Assembly (NCBI RefSeq): GCF_018294505.1
Contig: NC_057811.1
Span: 407,333,652-407,397,651, forward strand
DNA from: Triticum aestivum
Taxonomy: Eukaryota; Streptophyta; Magnoliopsida; Poales; Poaceae
Direction of reading: 5' to 3'
DNA length: 64,000 nucleotides
The notes under the pieces were generated by a model. That model had not been told where the DNA came from. It saw only the letters and a program-made list of their open reading frames with translations, and searched no databases. Shown here one piece after another: positions 54,261-64,000 of this stretch (the first letter of the stretch is position 1; each line of letters opens with the position of its first letter). A program made the translations under genes and the position numbers.

Positions 54261-57200
54261 TCAAGTGTAGTAGGGTCGAAGCTGAGCTATATTCCACGGC
54301 CGACGGGTCTCCTCCTCCGACTTGCGTGAATCTTTGTGCTCCCGAATGTCAATGAGGTAATATGACCCGTTATGCAAGTTCTTGCTGACCACAAAGGGTC
54401 CTTCCCAAGGCGGGGATAACTTGTGCGCATCTGTTTGATCTTGGATGAGCCGGAGCACCAGATCACCTTCCTGGAAGACCCGAGACTTAACCCGGCGACT
54501 GTGATAACGGCGCAGGTCTTGTTGGTAAATCGCGGATCGAGCCACTGCCACATCACGCTGCTCGTCCAACAAGTCAAGAGCATCTTGGCGCGCATGTTCA
54601 TTATCCACCTCAACATAAGCCGCCACTCGAGGCGAGTCATGACGGATGTCACTGGGGAGGACTGCTTCCGCTCCATAAACCATGAAGAAAGGCGTGTAAC
54701 CCGTAGACCTGTTAGGTGTAGTATTGATGCTCCATAACACGGAGGGCAACTCCTCCACCCAACAACCCGGCGTCCGTTGCAAAGGGACCAAAAGCCGGGG
54801 CTTGATGCCTTTCAGAATCTCCTGATTAGCCCTCTCAGCTTGACCATTGGATTGAGGGTGAGCCACTGATGAAACATCAAGTCGAATATGCTCTCGTTGA
54901 CAAAACTCCTCCATGGCGCCTTTGGATAGATTGGTACCATTGTCAGTTATAATGCTGTGCGGAAAGCCAAAGCGAAAGATCACCTTTTTCATAAACTGAA
55001 CCGCCGTGGCTGCGTCACACTTGCTAACTGGCTCTGCTTCAACCCACTTTGTAAATTTGTCAACTGCCACCAAGAGGTGGGTCTTCTTATCCTTGGACCT
55101 TTTAAAAGGCCCAACCATATCAAGCCCCCAGACCGCAAAGGGCCAAGTAATTGGGATCATCCTCAGCTCCTGAGCCGGCACATGAGCCCGTCACGAGAAC
55201 CTTTGGCAACCATCACATTTACTGACCAAGTCCTCCGCATCAGCATGAGCCGTCAGCCAATAAAAACCATGACGAAAAGCCTTGGCCACAAGGGATTTTG
55301 AGCTAGCATGATGGCCACAATCCCCTTCATGAATCTCACGCAATATCTCTTGACCTTCCTCAGGGGAGACACAACGCTGGAACGCTCCCGTAACACTACG
55401 GCGATGCAGCTCACCATTGATAACAACCAATGACTTAGACCGCCGGGTTATTTGTCTGGCCAAAGTTTCATCCTCAGGCAAATCTCCCCAGGTCATGTAA
55501 GCCAGATAGGGCACTGTCCAGTCCAGGGTGATGTGGAGAGCCGCCACCAGTCGTGCCTCCGGGTCAAGGACAACCAAGTCTTCCTCTGTAGGCAACTTAA
55601 CAGAAGGGTTATGCAGGACGTCCAGGAAAATATTAGGCGGCACCGGTTTTCGCTGAGAGCCTAGCCGGCTTAAAGCATCCGCCGCCTCGTTCTTCCTGCG
55701 ATCGATGTGCTCTACTTGGTAACCCTGAAAGTGCCCAGCAATGGCATCAACTTCACGGTGATAAGCCGCCATGAGAGGGTCCTTGGAGTCCCACTTTCCT
55801 GATACTTGTTGAGCCACCAAGTCTGAGTCGCCGAAGCACCTTACCCGGCTCAAGTTCATCTCCTTAGCCATCCGAAGACCGTGGAGCAAGGCCTCATACT
55901 CAGCCGCATTGTTAGTGCAAGGAAACATCAACTGTAGCACATAATGGAACTTGTCACCCTTAGGGGAAGCCAACACGACTCCAGCCCCCGAGCCCTCCAA
56001 TTGCCTGGACCCATCGAAGTGAATAGTCCAATATGTGTTATCCGGCTTTTGTTCTGGCACTTGTAGCTCTGTCCAATCGTTGATGAAATCCACCAAGGCT
56101 TGAGATTTAACAGCAGTGCGTGGTACGTATTTCAGACCATGAGGTCCGAGCTCTATAGCCCACTTAGCCACTCTCCCTATGGCCTCTCTGTTTTGAATGA
56201 TATCTCCAAGGGGGGCAGAACTGACCATGGTGATGGGGTGACCCTGGAAATAATGCTTAAGCTTCCGGCTTGCCATGAACACACCATAAACAAGCTTCAG
56301 CCAATGTGGATACCGCTGTTTGGACTCGATGAGCACTTCGCTGACATAATAAACCGGCCGCTGAACCGGATGCTCTTTACCCTCTTCCTTGCGCTCCACC
56401 ACCACAGCCACACTGACGGCTCGGGTGTTAGCAGCCACATACAGCAATAAAGGCTCCTTGTCAACCGGAGCAGCAAGGACTGGGGGCTCTGCCAGCTGCC
56501 TCTTTAAATCCTCAAAAGCAGTATTAGCTGTATCATTCCAGACAAAGTCATCAGTTTTCTTCATCAACTGATATAATGGCATGGCCTTCACACCCAAACG
56601 GCTTATAAACCGGCTTAAAGCAGCGATGCGACCCGCCAAGCGCTGGACGTCGTTTATACACGCCGGCTTAGCCAGGGAGGTGATGGCCTTGATCTTCTCC
56701 GGGTTAGCTTCAATGCCTCTGTTAGAAACCAAGAAACCCAAGAGCTTGCCTGCAGGAACACCAAAAACACACTTGGCCGGGTTAAGCATCATCTTGTAGA
56801 CCCGGAGATTATCAAAGGTTTCCCTCAGATCATCTATCAAGGTTTCCTCCTTCCTAGATTTAACCACAATATCATCCACATAAGCATGAACATTACGCCC
56901 AATCTGGTTATGAAGACAGTTCTGCACGCAACGCTGATAAGTCGCCTGTGCACTCTTGAGTCCAAAGGGCATAGACACATAGCAGAAGGCTCCAAAGGGA
57001 GTGATGAACGCCGTCTTCTCCTGGTCCTTAACTGCCATTTTAATTTGATGATATCCAGAATAAGCATCCAAGAAACTTAAGCGCTCACAACCCGCCGTAG
57101 CATCAATGATTCGATCAATACGGGGAAGGGCAAAAGGATCAGCCGGACACGCCTTGTTTAAGTCCGTGTAGTCCACACACATCCGCCAGGTGCCGTTCTT

Positions 57201-57750
57201 CTTGAGTACGAGCACCGGGTTAGCTAACCACTCTGGGTGAAAGACTTCAACAATAAACCCGGCCGCCAAGAGCCGGGCCACCTCTTCACCAATAGCTTTC
57301 CGCCTCCATTAAACCGCCGAAGGAATTTCCTGACCGGCTTAAATTTCAGATCAACATTGAGAGTGTGCTCAGCGAGTTCTCTAGGTACACCTGGCATGTC
57401 AGAAGGTTTCCATGCAAAAATGTCCCTATTCTCACGGATGAACTCGATGAGCGCGCTTTCCTATTTTGGATCCAGATTGGCACTGATGCTAAACTGCTGA
57501 GATGAATCACCTGGAACGAAATCAACAAGTTTAGTCTCATCAGCCGACTTAAATTTCATTGCCGGCTCATGCTCCGTAGTCGGCTTTTTCAGAGAGGTCA
57601 TATCTATTGGGTCAACATTGTCCTTGTAAAATTTGAACTCCTCTGTTGCACAAACAGATTCTGCATAAGCTGCATCGCCTTCCTCACACTCCAAGGCCAC
57701 CTTCCGGCTGCCATGAACTATAATGGTCCCATTGAGACCCGGCATCTTGA
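54261..57750 (-). pseudogene. pol of element C: RT, RNase H, integrase, few lesions
   Basis: From right to left, 57745-57461 continues the polyprotein after a stop at 57752. A stop at 57461 and a small deletion near 57310 follow. 57281-55191 is a 696-residue open frame with RT (DYTDLNKACPADPFALPRID, SFLDAYSGYHQI, MPFGLKSAQATYQ and YVDD in HAYVDDIVVKS). It also has RNase H (IHFDGSRQLEGSGAG, NNAAEYEALLHGL, GDSDLVAQQV, RKNEAADALSRL) and the integrase zinc region (HEGDCGHH, CDGCQRF). One TGA at 55191 separates it from the integrase core in the same frame (GLDMVGPF, IITDNGT, NGQAERANQEI), ending RPWNIAQLRPYYT at 54261. All catalytic motifs are intact. Three stops and one frameshift inactivate it. 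Confidence 0.9.
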
Positions 57751-57751
57751 G

Positions 57752-60640
57752 CTATAAATACACGTAACACGGCCGTGCCATGAACTTGGCGTAAGCCGGC
57801 CGCCCAAATATGGCATTATACGGGCTTCTTATCTTGACCACCTCAAAGGTCAATTTTTCCACCCTGTAGTTGTGCTCGTCTCCAAAGGCCACTTCCAACT
57901 CGATCTTGTCGACTGGATAAGCCGACTTACCAGGTACCACACCATGGAAAATAGTGTTTGACTGGCTGAGTTTCTTATCAATCAACCCCATACGACGGAA
58001 AGTCTCATAATAGAGGATGTTGATGCTGCTGCCTCCATCCATGAGCACCTTAGTGAACTTATATCCTCCCACCTGAGGAGCCACCACCAAGGCCAAATGA
58101 CCCGGATTATCCACCCGGGGAGGGTGATCCTCCCTACTCCACACGATAGGTTGCTCAGACCATCTTAAATAGCGTGGAACCGCCGGCTCAACAGCATTCA
58201 CAGCCCTCTTATGAAGCTTCTGATCTCGCTTACACAGACTGGTGGTAAATACATGATACTGACCACCGCTAAGCTGCTTTGGATTGGTCTGATAACCCCC
58301 ATGCTGCTGTTGATGACCCTGGCCAGACTGCTGATTAAAGCCCCCTTGACCGTTCTGAGGATTAGAATTTGAGCCGCCGCCCGAGCCATGAAAGCCGCCG
58401 GCGCCTGAGCCACCGCCTGGGCCATTGTTCCCGTTAAAGGCGTTGGAATTCTTAAAGGCCTTCATGATTGCACAATCCTTCCATAGATGAGTAGCTGGCT
58501 TCTCTCTAGAGCCATGCCTTGGACAGGGCTCATTCAACAGCTGCTCCAACGTCGGGCCTGACCCGCCGGCTCGGGGAGGGGGCCTCCCCTTGCGTCTCTG
58601 GCTATTACCCTGTGAGCTGGCGTTGGCCACGAACTCTAGGCTGCCGTCGGCCTTACGCTTGCCACCACCTTGGTTCCCCGGGTTATGCTGAGGACCCTTG
58701 CCATTGTCGTTCTTCTTTCCCTTCCCTGTCCTTTCATCATCTGAAGCGGGGTCCTTGGTACTATCAGAATCGGCGTACTTGACGAGAGCCGCCATCAGCG
58801 TACCCATATCATTGCAGTCGTGCTTAAGCCGCCCGAGTTTCATCTTCAGGGGCAGAAAACGACAATTTTGCTCCAACATTAAGACTGCAGAGCCGGCATC
58901 CATCTTATCCGATGAATGTATGATCTCTTTGACCCGGCGAACCCAATGTGTCGTAGACTCACCCTCCTGCTGTTTACAGTTAGTCAAATCCACTATTGAC
59001 ATAGACTGCCTACAGGTGTCTTTGAAGTTTTGTATGAACCGGGCCTTCAGCTCAGCCCAAGATCCGATGGAATTCGGCGGTAGCCCTTTCAACCAAGTGC
59101 GGGCGGTCCCATCTAGCATCATGGTGAAGTACTTGGCCATCGCCGCTTCACTGACCTCCAGCAGTTCCATGGCCATCTCGTAACTTTCGATCCAGGCTTC
59201 GGGTTGTAAGTCAGCCGTGTAATTAGGCACCTTCCTAGGGCCTTTGAAGTCCTTGGGCAGACGTTCATTGCGGAGAGCTGGCACTAAACAAGGGACACCG
59301 CCGGTCCTCGTAGGTATACCCACGTCGATGAAAGTCGTCGGATAATCCGGGGGGGTCTGGTAAGCCGTCAACTGAGGCACCTGCTCCGCCTCTTGCCGCG
59401 CTCTGTCTTGGTCTGCTGCGTGAAAGGCTCCGTTATGAGCCGGGCCATGGCCAGGGGGAGGGTCATGGCGTCGGACATTACTTGAGCCGGTCGCTGAGAC
59501 CATGTGTCTGCTATAACTCGGGCTTCGGCCTAGACGAGGGGTCGAGTGGATCATGTCCCGGCTGTAAGAGTACGCCTCTTGCTGTGCCAGCGCTGTCTGA
59601 AGGAGTTCCCTGACCCGGCGGGTTTCAATAGCCGTTGGAGAGTCGCCATCAATTGGGAGGGCCGCCAGCCGTGCTGCTGTGGCGACCATGTTCTCTAGCG
59701 GGTTAGCATAATGACCCGGTGGTATTGGCACATACTGAGGCGGGGCAGGGCTCACCCGGGGAGGCCCCATCACTTGTGGCTGAACAGGGGTCCCAGACCC
59801 GGGCACTATGATCCCTGGCGGGTTACTAGACCCTGCACCTGGCGTGTTGAAGAGGTTTCGAGGATCGTAGACCGGAGGGAGTTGAGATTGGGCCCTTTGA
59901 TGCCTCCTTCTCGTGACCTCATTGGACGCGTTCTGATCCATCGTGAGCCGGAAGGACTGCGCCTGAATCAACTGAGTTTGGGTGTCGAGAGCCGCCCTCT
60001 CCGCAGCCATCCTGATCCCTTCCGCTGCCGGATCCTCCTTGGCTTTCACTAGATCTAACTTTAACTGTGCCACCTCCGCATCATGCTGAGCTTGATCCGC
60101 CGGGTCAACCGCGGCGGTCAACAGGGCCGTCATCTTGTCCGTGAGATCCATCAGCACCTGAGCCGGCGAGGGCACCGGGTTTCCCGCCCCAGCAGCAGGG
60201 TTCTGAACAGGCTGCGCACCGGCCATGAAGATTCCAACCCGGCTCGGCGGCTCAAACAGGTCCGGAATACTGTCACCATCGGAACAACCCATGAGCCTGC
60301 CATCTTGAAGTTGATACAACGAGTTTGACTCATCTGTGGACGACTCGCCGTCAGAGCCGGCGGCCGTCTCATCACCAGATCCAGATCTATCAGAGAGCCC
60401 TCCATGGACACATCCCACAAAAGCATGCTTCAAGGCAGGCAGGGCTCGGGCGGGTCGTGAGCGCTGAGCCGTCTTGATGAGATCGGTGCAGAGATCCGGC
60501 TTAGGGCCCGGCTCACCAATCTTGCCAATGAAAACATGAATTCCGCCGAAGGGGACCCGGTATCCGTACTCAATTGAGCCGGCGTCGGGGCCCCAGTTTG
60601 CATTGTCGATGTAGAGCTTGCCACGACGACTCTTGGTCAT
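57752..60640 (-). CDS. gag-protease of element C, intact 962-residue frame
   Basis: The first in-frame ATG downstream of the primer-binding site is at 60640 (MTKSRRGKLYIDNANWG). The frame itself is open from 60820 inside the LTR. Regions in order: a Ser/Asp/Glu-rich N-terminal part, a Pro/Gln/Gly-rich segment, and the gag core (DGTARTWLKGLPPNSIGSW, KARFIQNFKDTCRQ, THWVRRVKEII). Next come a basic linker, a knuckle-like CPRHGSREKPATHLWKDC, a Gly/Asn/Gln-rich stretch, and the protease with VLMDGGSSINILYY and YNAIFGRPAYAKFM. The DGGSS active site is typical of this gypsy group. Translation ends at TAG 57754-57752 where the polyprotein would normally continue into pol. The product could therefore still assemble into particles if expressed, but no polymerase would be attached. 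Confidence 0.85.
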   Translation of the reverse strand: MTKSRRGKLYIDNANWGPDAGSIEYGYRVPFGGIHVFIGKIGEPGPKPDLCTDLIKTAQRSRPARALPALKHAFVGCVHGGLSDRSGSGDETAAGSDGESSTDESNSLYQLQDGRLMGCSDGDSIPDLFEPPSRVGIFMAGAQPVQNPAAGAGNPVPSPAQVLMDLTDKMTALLTAAVDPADQAQHDAEVAQLKLDLVKAKEDPAAEGIRMAAERAALDTQTQLIQAQSFRLTMDQNASNEVTRRRHQRAQSQLPPVYDPRNLFNTPGAGSSNPPGIIVPGSGTPVQPQVMGPPRVSPAPPQYVPIPPGHYANPLENMVATAARLAALPIDGDSPTAIETRRVRELLQTALAQQEAYSYSRDMIHSTPRLGRSPSYSRHMVSATGSSNVRRHDPPPGHGPAHNGAFHAADQDRARQEAEQVPQLTAYQTPPDYPTTFIDVGIPTRTGGVPCLVPALRNERLPKDFKGPRKVPNYTADLQPEAWIESYEMAMELLEVSEAAMAKYFTMMLDGTARTWLKGLPPNSIGSWAELKARFIQNFKDTCRQSMSIVDLTNCKQQEGESTTHWVRRVKEIIHSSDKMDAGSAVLMLEQNCRFLPLKMKLGRLKHDCNDMGTLMAALVKYADSDSTKDPASDDERTGKGKKNDNGKGPQHNPGNQGGGKRKADGSLEFVANASSQGNSQRRKGRPPPRAGGSGPTLEQLLNEPCPRHGSREKPATHLWKDCAIMKAFKNSNAFNGNNGPGGGSGAGGFHGSGGGSNSNPQNGQGGFNQQSGQGHQQQHGGYQTNPKQLSGGQYHVFTTSLCKRDQKLHKRAVNAVEPAVPRYLRWSEQPIVWSREDHPPRVDNPGHLALVVAPQVGGYKFTKVLMDGGSSINILYYETFRRMGLIDKKLSQSNTIFHGVVPGKSAYPVDKIELEVAFGDEHNYRVEKLTFEVVKIRSPYNAIFGRPAYAKFMARPCYVYL

Positions 60641-60705
60641 CCGGCCCACAGCGTATCCCTTGAGCCCTTCGAAGCTGCCCTTCAAGAACTCAAATCCACC
60701 GTGCG

Positions 60706-60728
60706 CTGGCCCCACGGTGGGCGCCAAC
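60706..60728 (-). other. Primer-binding site of element C
   Basis: Directly inside the 5' LTR the minus strand reads gttggcgcccaccgtggggc. Tggcgcccaccgtgg is a common tRNA-complementary site of grass gypsy elements and fixes the orientation of C. Confidence 0.75.
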
Positions 60729-61249
60729 TGTTGTGGAATTGTCACGGCAGATGTCCTCAAGCTAGGACTTAGTCGTGGAGCCATCGCCGCTAGGAAGCTT
60801 GAAGGGGTTAAACGGGACAAGGAACACGAGGGTTTATACTGGTTCGGCCCCTTACGGTGAAGGTAAAAGCCTACGTCTAGTTGAGGTGGTATTGATTAGG
60901 GTTTCGATGACCAGGGAGCTTAACTGCTATGCCTGGCTCTCGACGAGATCTTTCTTGCCCCTAAACCGCTGTCGGGTCGTCCCTTTATATAGAGAGGTTG
61001 ACGCCCAGCAGCTTCTGAGAGTCCCGGCCGGCTCATAAGAGTGTCCGGCTCGGACTCTCAACTATTCTTGCCTTACACTACAAGTTCTACCATAATGACG
61101 GTTGTAACTACGGGCCTTAAGCCACCTCCTGGTCTTAAGCCCATCTTTTGGCCCACCGTCTTCAAGCTTGGCGCCGGGCTTCAGGTGATGACCCTTATGA
61201 GTAACCCGGCCCCACCGGGCGGGTGACTCCAAGGTTTATATCCTCAACA
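60729..61249 (-). repeat. 5' LTR of element C, 521 bp
   Basis: On the plus strand it runs from tgttgtggaattgtc to ggtttatatcctcaaca, so the element-sense ends are TGTTGAGG and CCACAACA, a short perfect terminal repeat (TGTTG/CAACA). A TATA-like sequence (minus strand ctatataaaggg, about 60982-60993) marks the promoter. Confidence 0.85.
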
Positions 61250-61958
61250 GGGCGCATCTTGTGCTCCCCTGCCGCGGTGCACGCAAACGGGCGCCCACGC
61301 CCGCACGCCCGGCACCCGCCCCGGTTTGGCCTGGGCCTATGACAGCCAGGCCCCACGCCCTAGAAAACAAAAAGAAAAGAAAAGAATTAAAATATAATTG
61401 ATTAATTAGTGAATTAATTAGGCTTAATTAAACTAACCACCTAATTAGATTAATTAATCTGTTTATTTAAACTAATTGAACTTAGTTATCTAATGTGTCT
61501 AAGACATGGGGACCCACTGGTCAGCTTGACCAGTCAACAGTCAAACTTTGACTGCTGACTGGGCTGCTGACTCAGCCCCTTGTCCCCACCAGTCAGCCAC
61601 ATTGTACACCTCTGGGTACACTTAGGTGTACCCATAGCATTTAACATTTAACTTCGAATTAAAATAACTTAGAAAATGAATTAAAACATTAAAAATTAAT
61701 ATAAAATAATCCGTAGTTCGGATGAGAAAACTTTGTACATGAAAGTTGCTCAGAACGACGAGGGAGATGGGGGTTGAAGGGGCAGGTGGCTCCATTCTGG
61801 TAGAGGTGGGCCTGGGTTCCCGAGGGCCCCCGACTGTTACTTTGAGGCGGAGCGATAGGGTAGGTTGAGACCACCTAGGAGAGAGGTGGGCCTGGCCCTG
61901 GTCGGCGTTCGCGGTTACTTTAAAATAACACGTTTAACGAGTTCTTGGTATTTGATCT
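61250..61958. other. Unassigned AT-rich DNA between element C and the copia LTR
   Basis: There is no ORF of note. 61380-61480 is dominated by attaatta words. 61510-61580 repeats gtcaac/tgactg words (cagcttgaccagtcaacag, actgctgactgggctgctgactc). It may be the remains of another LTR whose ends are lost. Confidence 0.4.
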
Positions 61959-63670
61959 TGTTGGAAATATGCCCTAGAGGCAATAATAAATTGGTTATTA
62001 TTATATTTCCTTGTTCATGACAATCGTTTATTATCCATGCTAGAATTGTATTGATAGGAAACTCAGATACATGTGTGGATACATAGACAACACCATGTCC
62101 CTAGTAAGCCTCTAGTTGAGTAGCTCGTTGATCAATAGATGGTTACGGTTTCCTGACCATGGACATTGGATGTCGTAGATAACGGGATCACATCATTAGG
62201 AGAATGATGTGATGGAAAAGACCCAATCCTAAGCATAGCATAAAAGATCGTGTAGTTCGTTTGCTAGAGCTTTTCCAATGTCAAGTATCATTTCCTTAGA
62301 CCATGAGATCGTGCAACTGCCGGATACTGTAGGAGTGCTTTGGGTGTACCAAACGTCACAACGTAACTGGGTGACTATAAAGGTGCATTACGGGTATCTC
62401 CGGAAGTGTCTGTTGGGTTGGCACGGATCGAGACTGGGATTTGTCACTCCGTATGACGGAGAGGTATCTCTGGGCCCACTCGGTAATGCATCATCATAAT
62501 GAGCTCAGTGTGACTAAGGAGTTAGCCACGGGATCATGCATTACAGTACGAGTAAATTGACTTACCGCTAACGAGATTGAACAAGGTATTGGGATACCGA
62601 CGATCAAATCTCGGGCAAGTAACGTACCGATTGACAAAGGGAATTGTATACGGGATTGATTGAATCCTCGACATCGTGGTTCATCCGATGAGATCATCGT
62701 GGAACATGTGGGAGCCAACATGGGTATCCAGATCCCGCTGTTGGTTATTGACCGGAGAGGCGCCTCGGTCATGTCTGCATGTCTCCCGAACCCGTAGGGT
62801 CTACAAACTTAAGGTTCGGTGACGCTAGGGTTGTAGAGATATTAGTATACGGAAACCTGAAAGTTGTTCGGAGTCCCGGATGAGATCTTGGACGTCACGA
62901 GGAGTTCCGGAATGGTCCGGAGGTGAAGAATTATATATAGGAAGTCAAGTTTCGGCCACTGGGAAAGTTTCGGGGGTCACCGGTAGTGTACCGGGACCAC
63001 CGGAAGGGTCCCGGGGGTCCACCGGGTGGGGCCACCTATCCCGGAGGGCCCCATGGGCTGAAGTGGGAAAGGAACCAGCCCCTAGTGGGCTGGGGCACCC
63101 CCCCATGAGCCTCCCCCCTGCGCCTAGTGTTGGAAACCCTAGGGTGGGGGGCGCCCCACTTGCCTTGGTGGTAAGTTTCCCCCTGGCCGGCGCCCCCCCC
63201 CTTGCAGATGGGATCCAGGCCGGCGCCCCCCCTCCCAGGGGGCCTATATATAGTGGGGGGAGGGAGGGCAGCAGCATGACAGCCCTTGGCGCCTCCCTCC
63301 TCCCCTGCAACACCTCTCCCTCTCGCAGAAGCTTGGCGAAGCCCTGCCGAGATCCCGCTACATCCACCACCACGCCGTCGTGCTGCTGGATCTCCATCAA
63401 CCTCTCCTTCCCCCTTGCTGGATCAAGAAGGAGGAGACGTCGCTGCTCCGTACGTGTGTTGAATGCGGAGGTGCCGTCTGTTCGGCACTCGGTCATCGGT
63501 GATTTGGATCACGGCGAGTACGACTCCATCAACCCCGTTCATTGGAACGCTTCCGCTCGCGATCTACAAGGGTATGTAGATGCACTCCTTTCCCCTCGTT
63601 GCTAGTATACTCCATAGATGGATCTTGGTGATGCGTAGAAATTTTTTAAATTCTGCTACGATCCCCAACA
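61959..63670 (+). repeat. 5' LTR of the copia element, 1712 bp
   Basis: TGTTGG...CCAACA ends form the usual perfect six-base terminal repeat. Length fits the 1.7-1.8 kb LTRs of BARE-1/Angela. The 62880-63605 frame over its GC-rich part is a chance ORF and was not annotated. Confidence 0.93.
63245..63252 (+). promoter_or_regulatory. TATA box in the copia LTR
   Basis: The sequence ggcctatatatagtgggg lies about 420 bases before the LTR end, at the place of the known BARE-1 promoter TATA region. It is followed by a pyrimidine-rich leader. Confidence 0.65.
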
Positions 63671-63671
63671 G

Positions 63672-63685
63672 TGGCATCATGAGCC
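63672..63685 (+). other. Primer-binding site of the copia element
   Basis: tggcatcatgagcc begins one base after the LTR. It is close to tggtatcagagcc, complementary to the 3' end of initiator methionine tRNA, with changes that are common in this family. Confidence 0.75.
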
Positions 63686-64000
63686 AGGCCTATGCGTAGT
63701 TACTATGCATGAGTAGAACACAAAGCAGTTGTGGGCGTTGATGTTGCCAATTCTTCTTGCCGTTACTAGTCTTATCTTGATTCGGCGGCATCGTGGGATG
63801 AAGCGGCCCGGACCGACCTTACACGTACTCTTACGTGAGACAGGTTCCACCGACTGACATGCACTAGTTGCATAAGGTGGCTAGCGGGTGTCTGTCTCTC
63901 CCACTTTAGTTGGATCGGATTCGATGAAAAGGGTCCTTATGAAGGGTAAATAGAAATTGGCATATCACGTTGTGGCTTTTGCGTAGGTAAGAAACGTTCT

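Larger units (their letters stand above)
53621..61249 (-). mobile_element. Gypsy element C with intact gag-protease, broken pol and 5' LTR; 3' LTR missing
   Basis: On the minus strand the 5' LTR (61249-60729) is followed by a primer-binding site, gag-protease in one open frame, then RT, RNase H and integrase, then a repeat-rich 3' region. The 3' LTR is not present. The element fades near 53620 where CACTA-like DNA starts, which indicates a deletion through its 3' end. The left limit is approximate and is placed where the ccggctta-type words of the element stop. C is the best preserved coding retroelement in the window. Confidence 0.85.
61959..64000 (+). mobile_element. Ty1/copia element of the Angela/WIS/BARE-1 type, 5' end
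   Basis: The LTR starts TGTTGGAAATATGCCC and ends GATCCCCAACA at 63670. It is followed at once by a primer-binding site and about 315 bases of 5' untranslated internal sequence up to the window edge. The start phrase tgttggaaatatgccctagagg is characteristic of this very abundant Triticeae copia family. gag-pol and the 3' LTR lie outside the window. The left flank is gatct; the matching duplication would be beyond the window. Confidence 0.92.

Noticed and set aside
62880..63605. 241-codon Pro/Gly-rich ORF in the copia LTR
   Set aside because: It sits inside a recognised Angela/BARE-1 LTR across its TATA box; such frames are not conserved.

Overview
The window is plant nuclear DNA of the large-genome grass type, most probably wheat, barley or a relative (Triticeae). 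The basis is its content. There is a copia LTR of the Angela/WIS/BARE-1 type at the right edge, several Ty3/gypsy elements nested in one another, long decayed L1-type LINEs, a CACTA end, and a single plausible host gene. Family names for repeats come from memory of Triticeae repeats and are tentative. Boundaries given by TG...CA ends and target-site duplications (TSDs) are read directly from the sequence.

Left part (1-12.4 kb). The window opens in the 3' part of a gypsy element (+), including its 3' LTR (623-1103) and the first 19 codons of an antisense ORF. A fragment resembling LINE ORF1 (-) and a LINE 3' end (+) follow, then about 2.6 kb without a recognisable gene. A minus-strand, 5'-truncated LINE (about 5170-12430) is split by a 4945-bp solo LTR (6327-11271) with a perfect 5-bp TSD.

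Gene island (12.4-20.9 kb). It holds three 104-bp tandem repeats with tRNA-like B boxes and one intact intronless gene, 13711-14535. This gene encodes a secreted two-domain DUF26 protein of the plasmodesmata-located (PDLP-like) type. It also holds a B3-domain pseudogene with one premature stop, a PIF/Harbinger-like element of 881 bp with TAA duplications, and about 3 kb of unassigned AT-rich DNA.

Nested gypsy cluster (20.9-43.1 kb). Element A (-) has LTRs at 20923-22326 and 41721-43089. It encodes gag-protease and an accessory ORF but no reverse transcriptase or integrase. It was entered by a solo LTR (22480-24063, TSD taacc) and by an 11.1-kb gypsy element B (+, 27834-38952, TSD gaaat). B has decayed gag, protease, RT, RNase H and integrase, plus an antisense RGG-rich/acidic ORF with its own TATA-like box. 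The proposed order of events is A first, then B and the solo LTR inside it.

Right part (43.1-64 kb). It contains an LTR fragment related to A, a nearly full-length but dead LINE (-) whose ORF1 stop and ORF2 start overlap as ATGA, and a CACTA end placed exactly at the LINE ORF1 start codon. Next come a 7.6-kb gypsy element C (-) with an intact gag-protease ORF and a broken pol, then 0.7 kb of unassigned AT-rich DNA, and the 5' LTR and primer-binding site of an Angela/BARE-1-like copia element running off the window.

The most interesting theme is non-canonical ORFs in gypsy elements. There are two antisense ORFs behind TATA boxes in different families, and a sense accessory ORF in an element that lacks pol.
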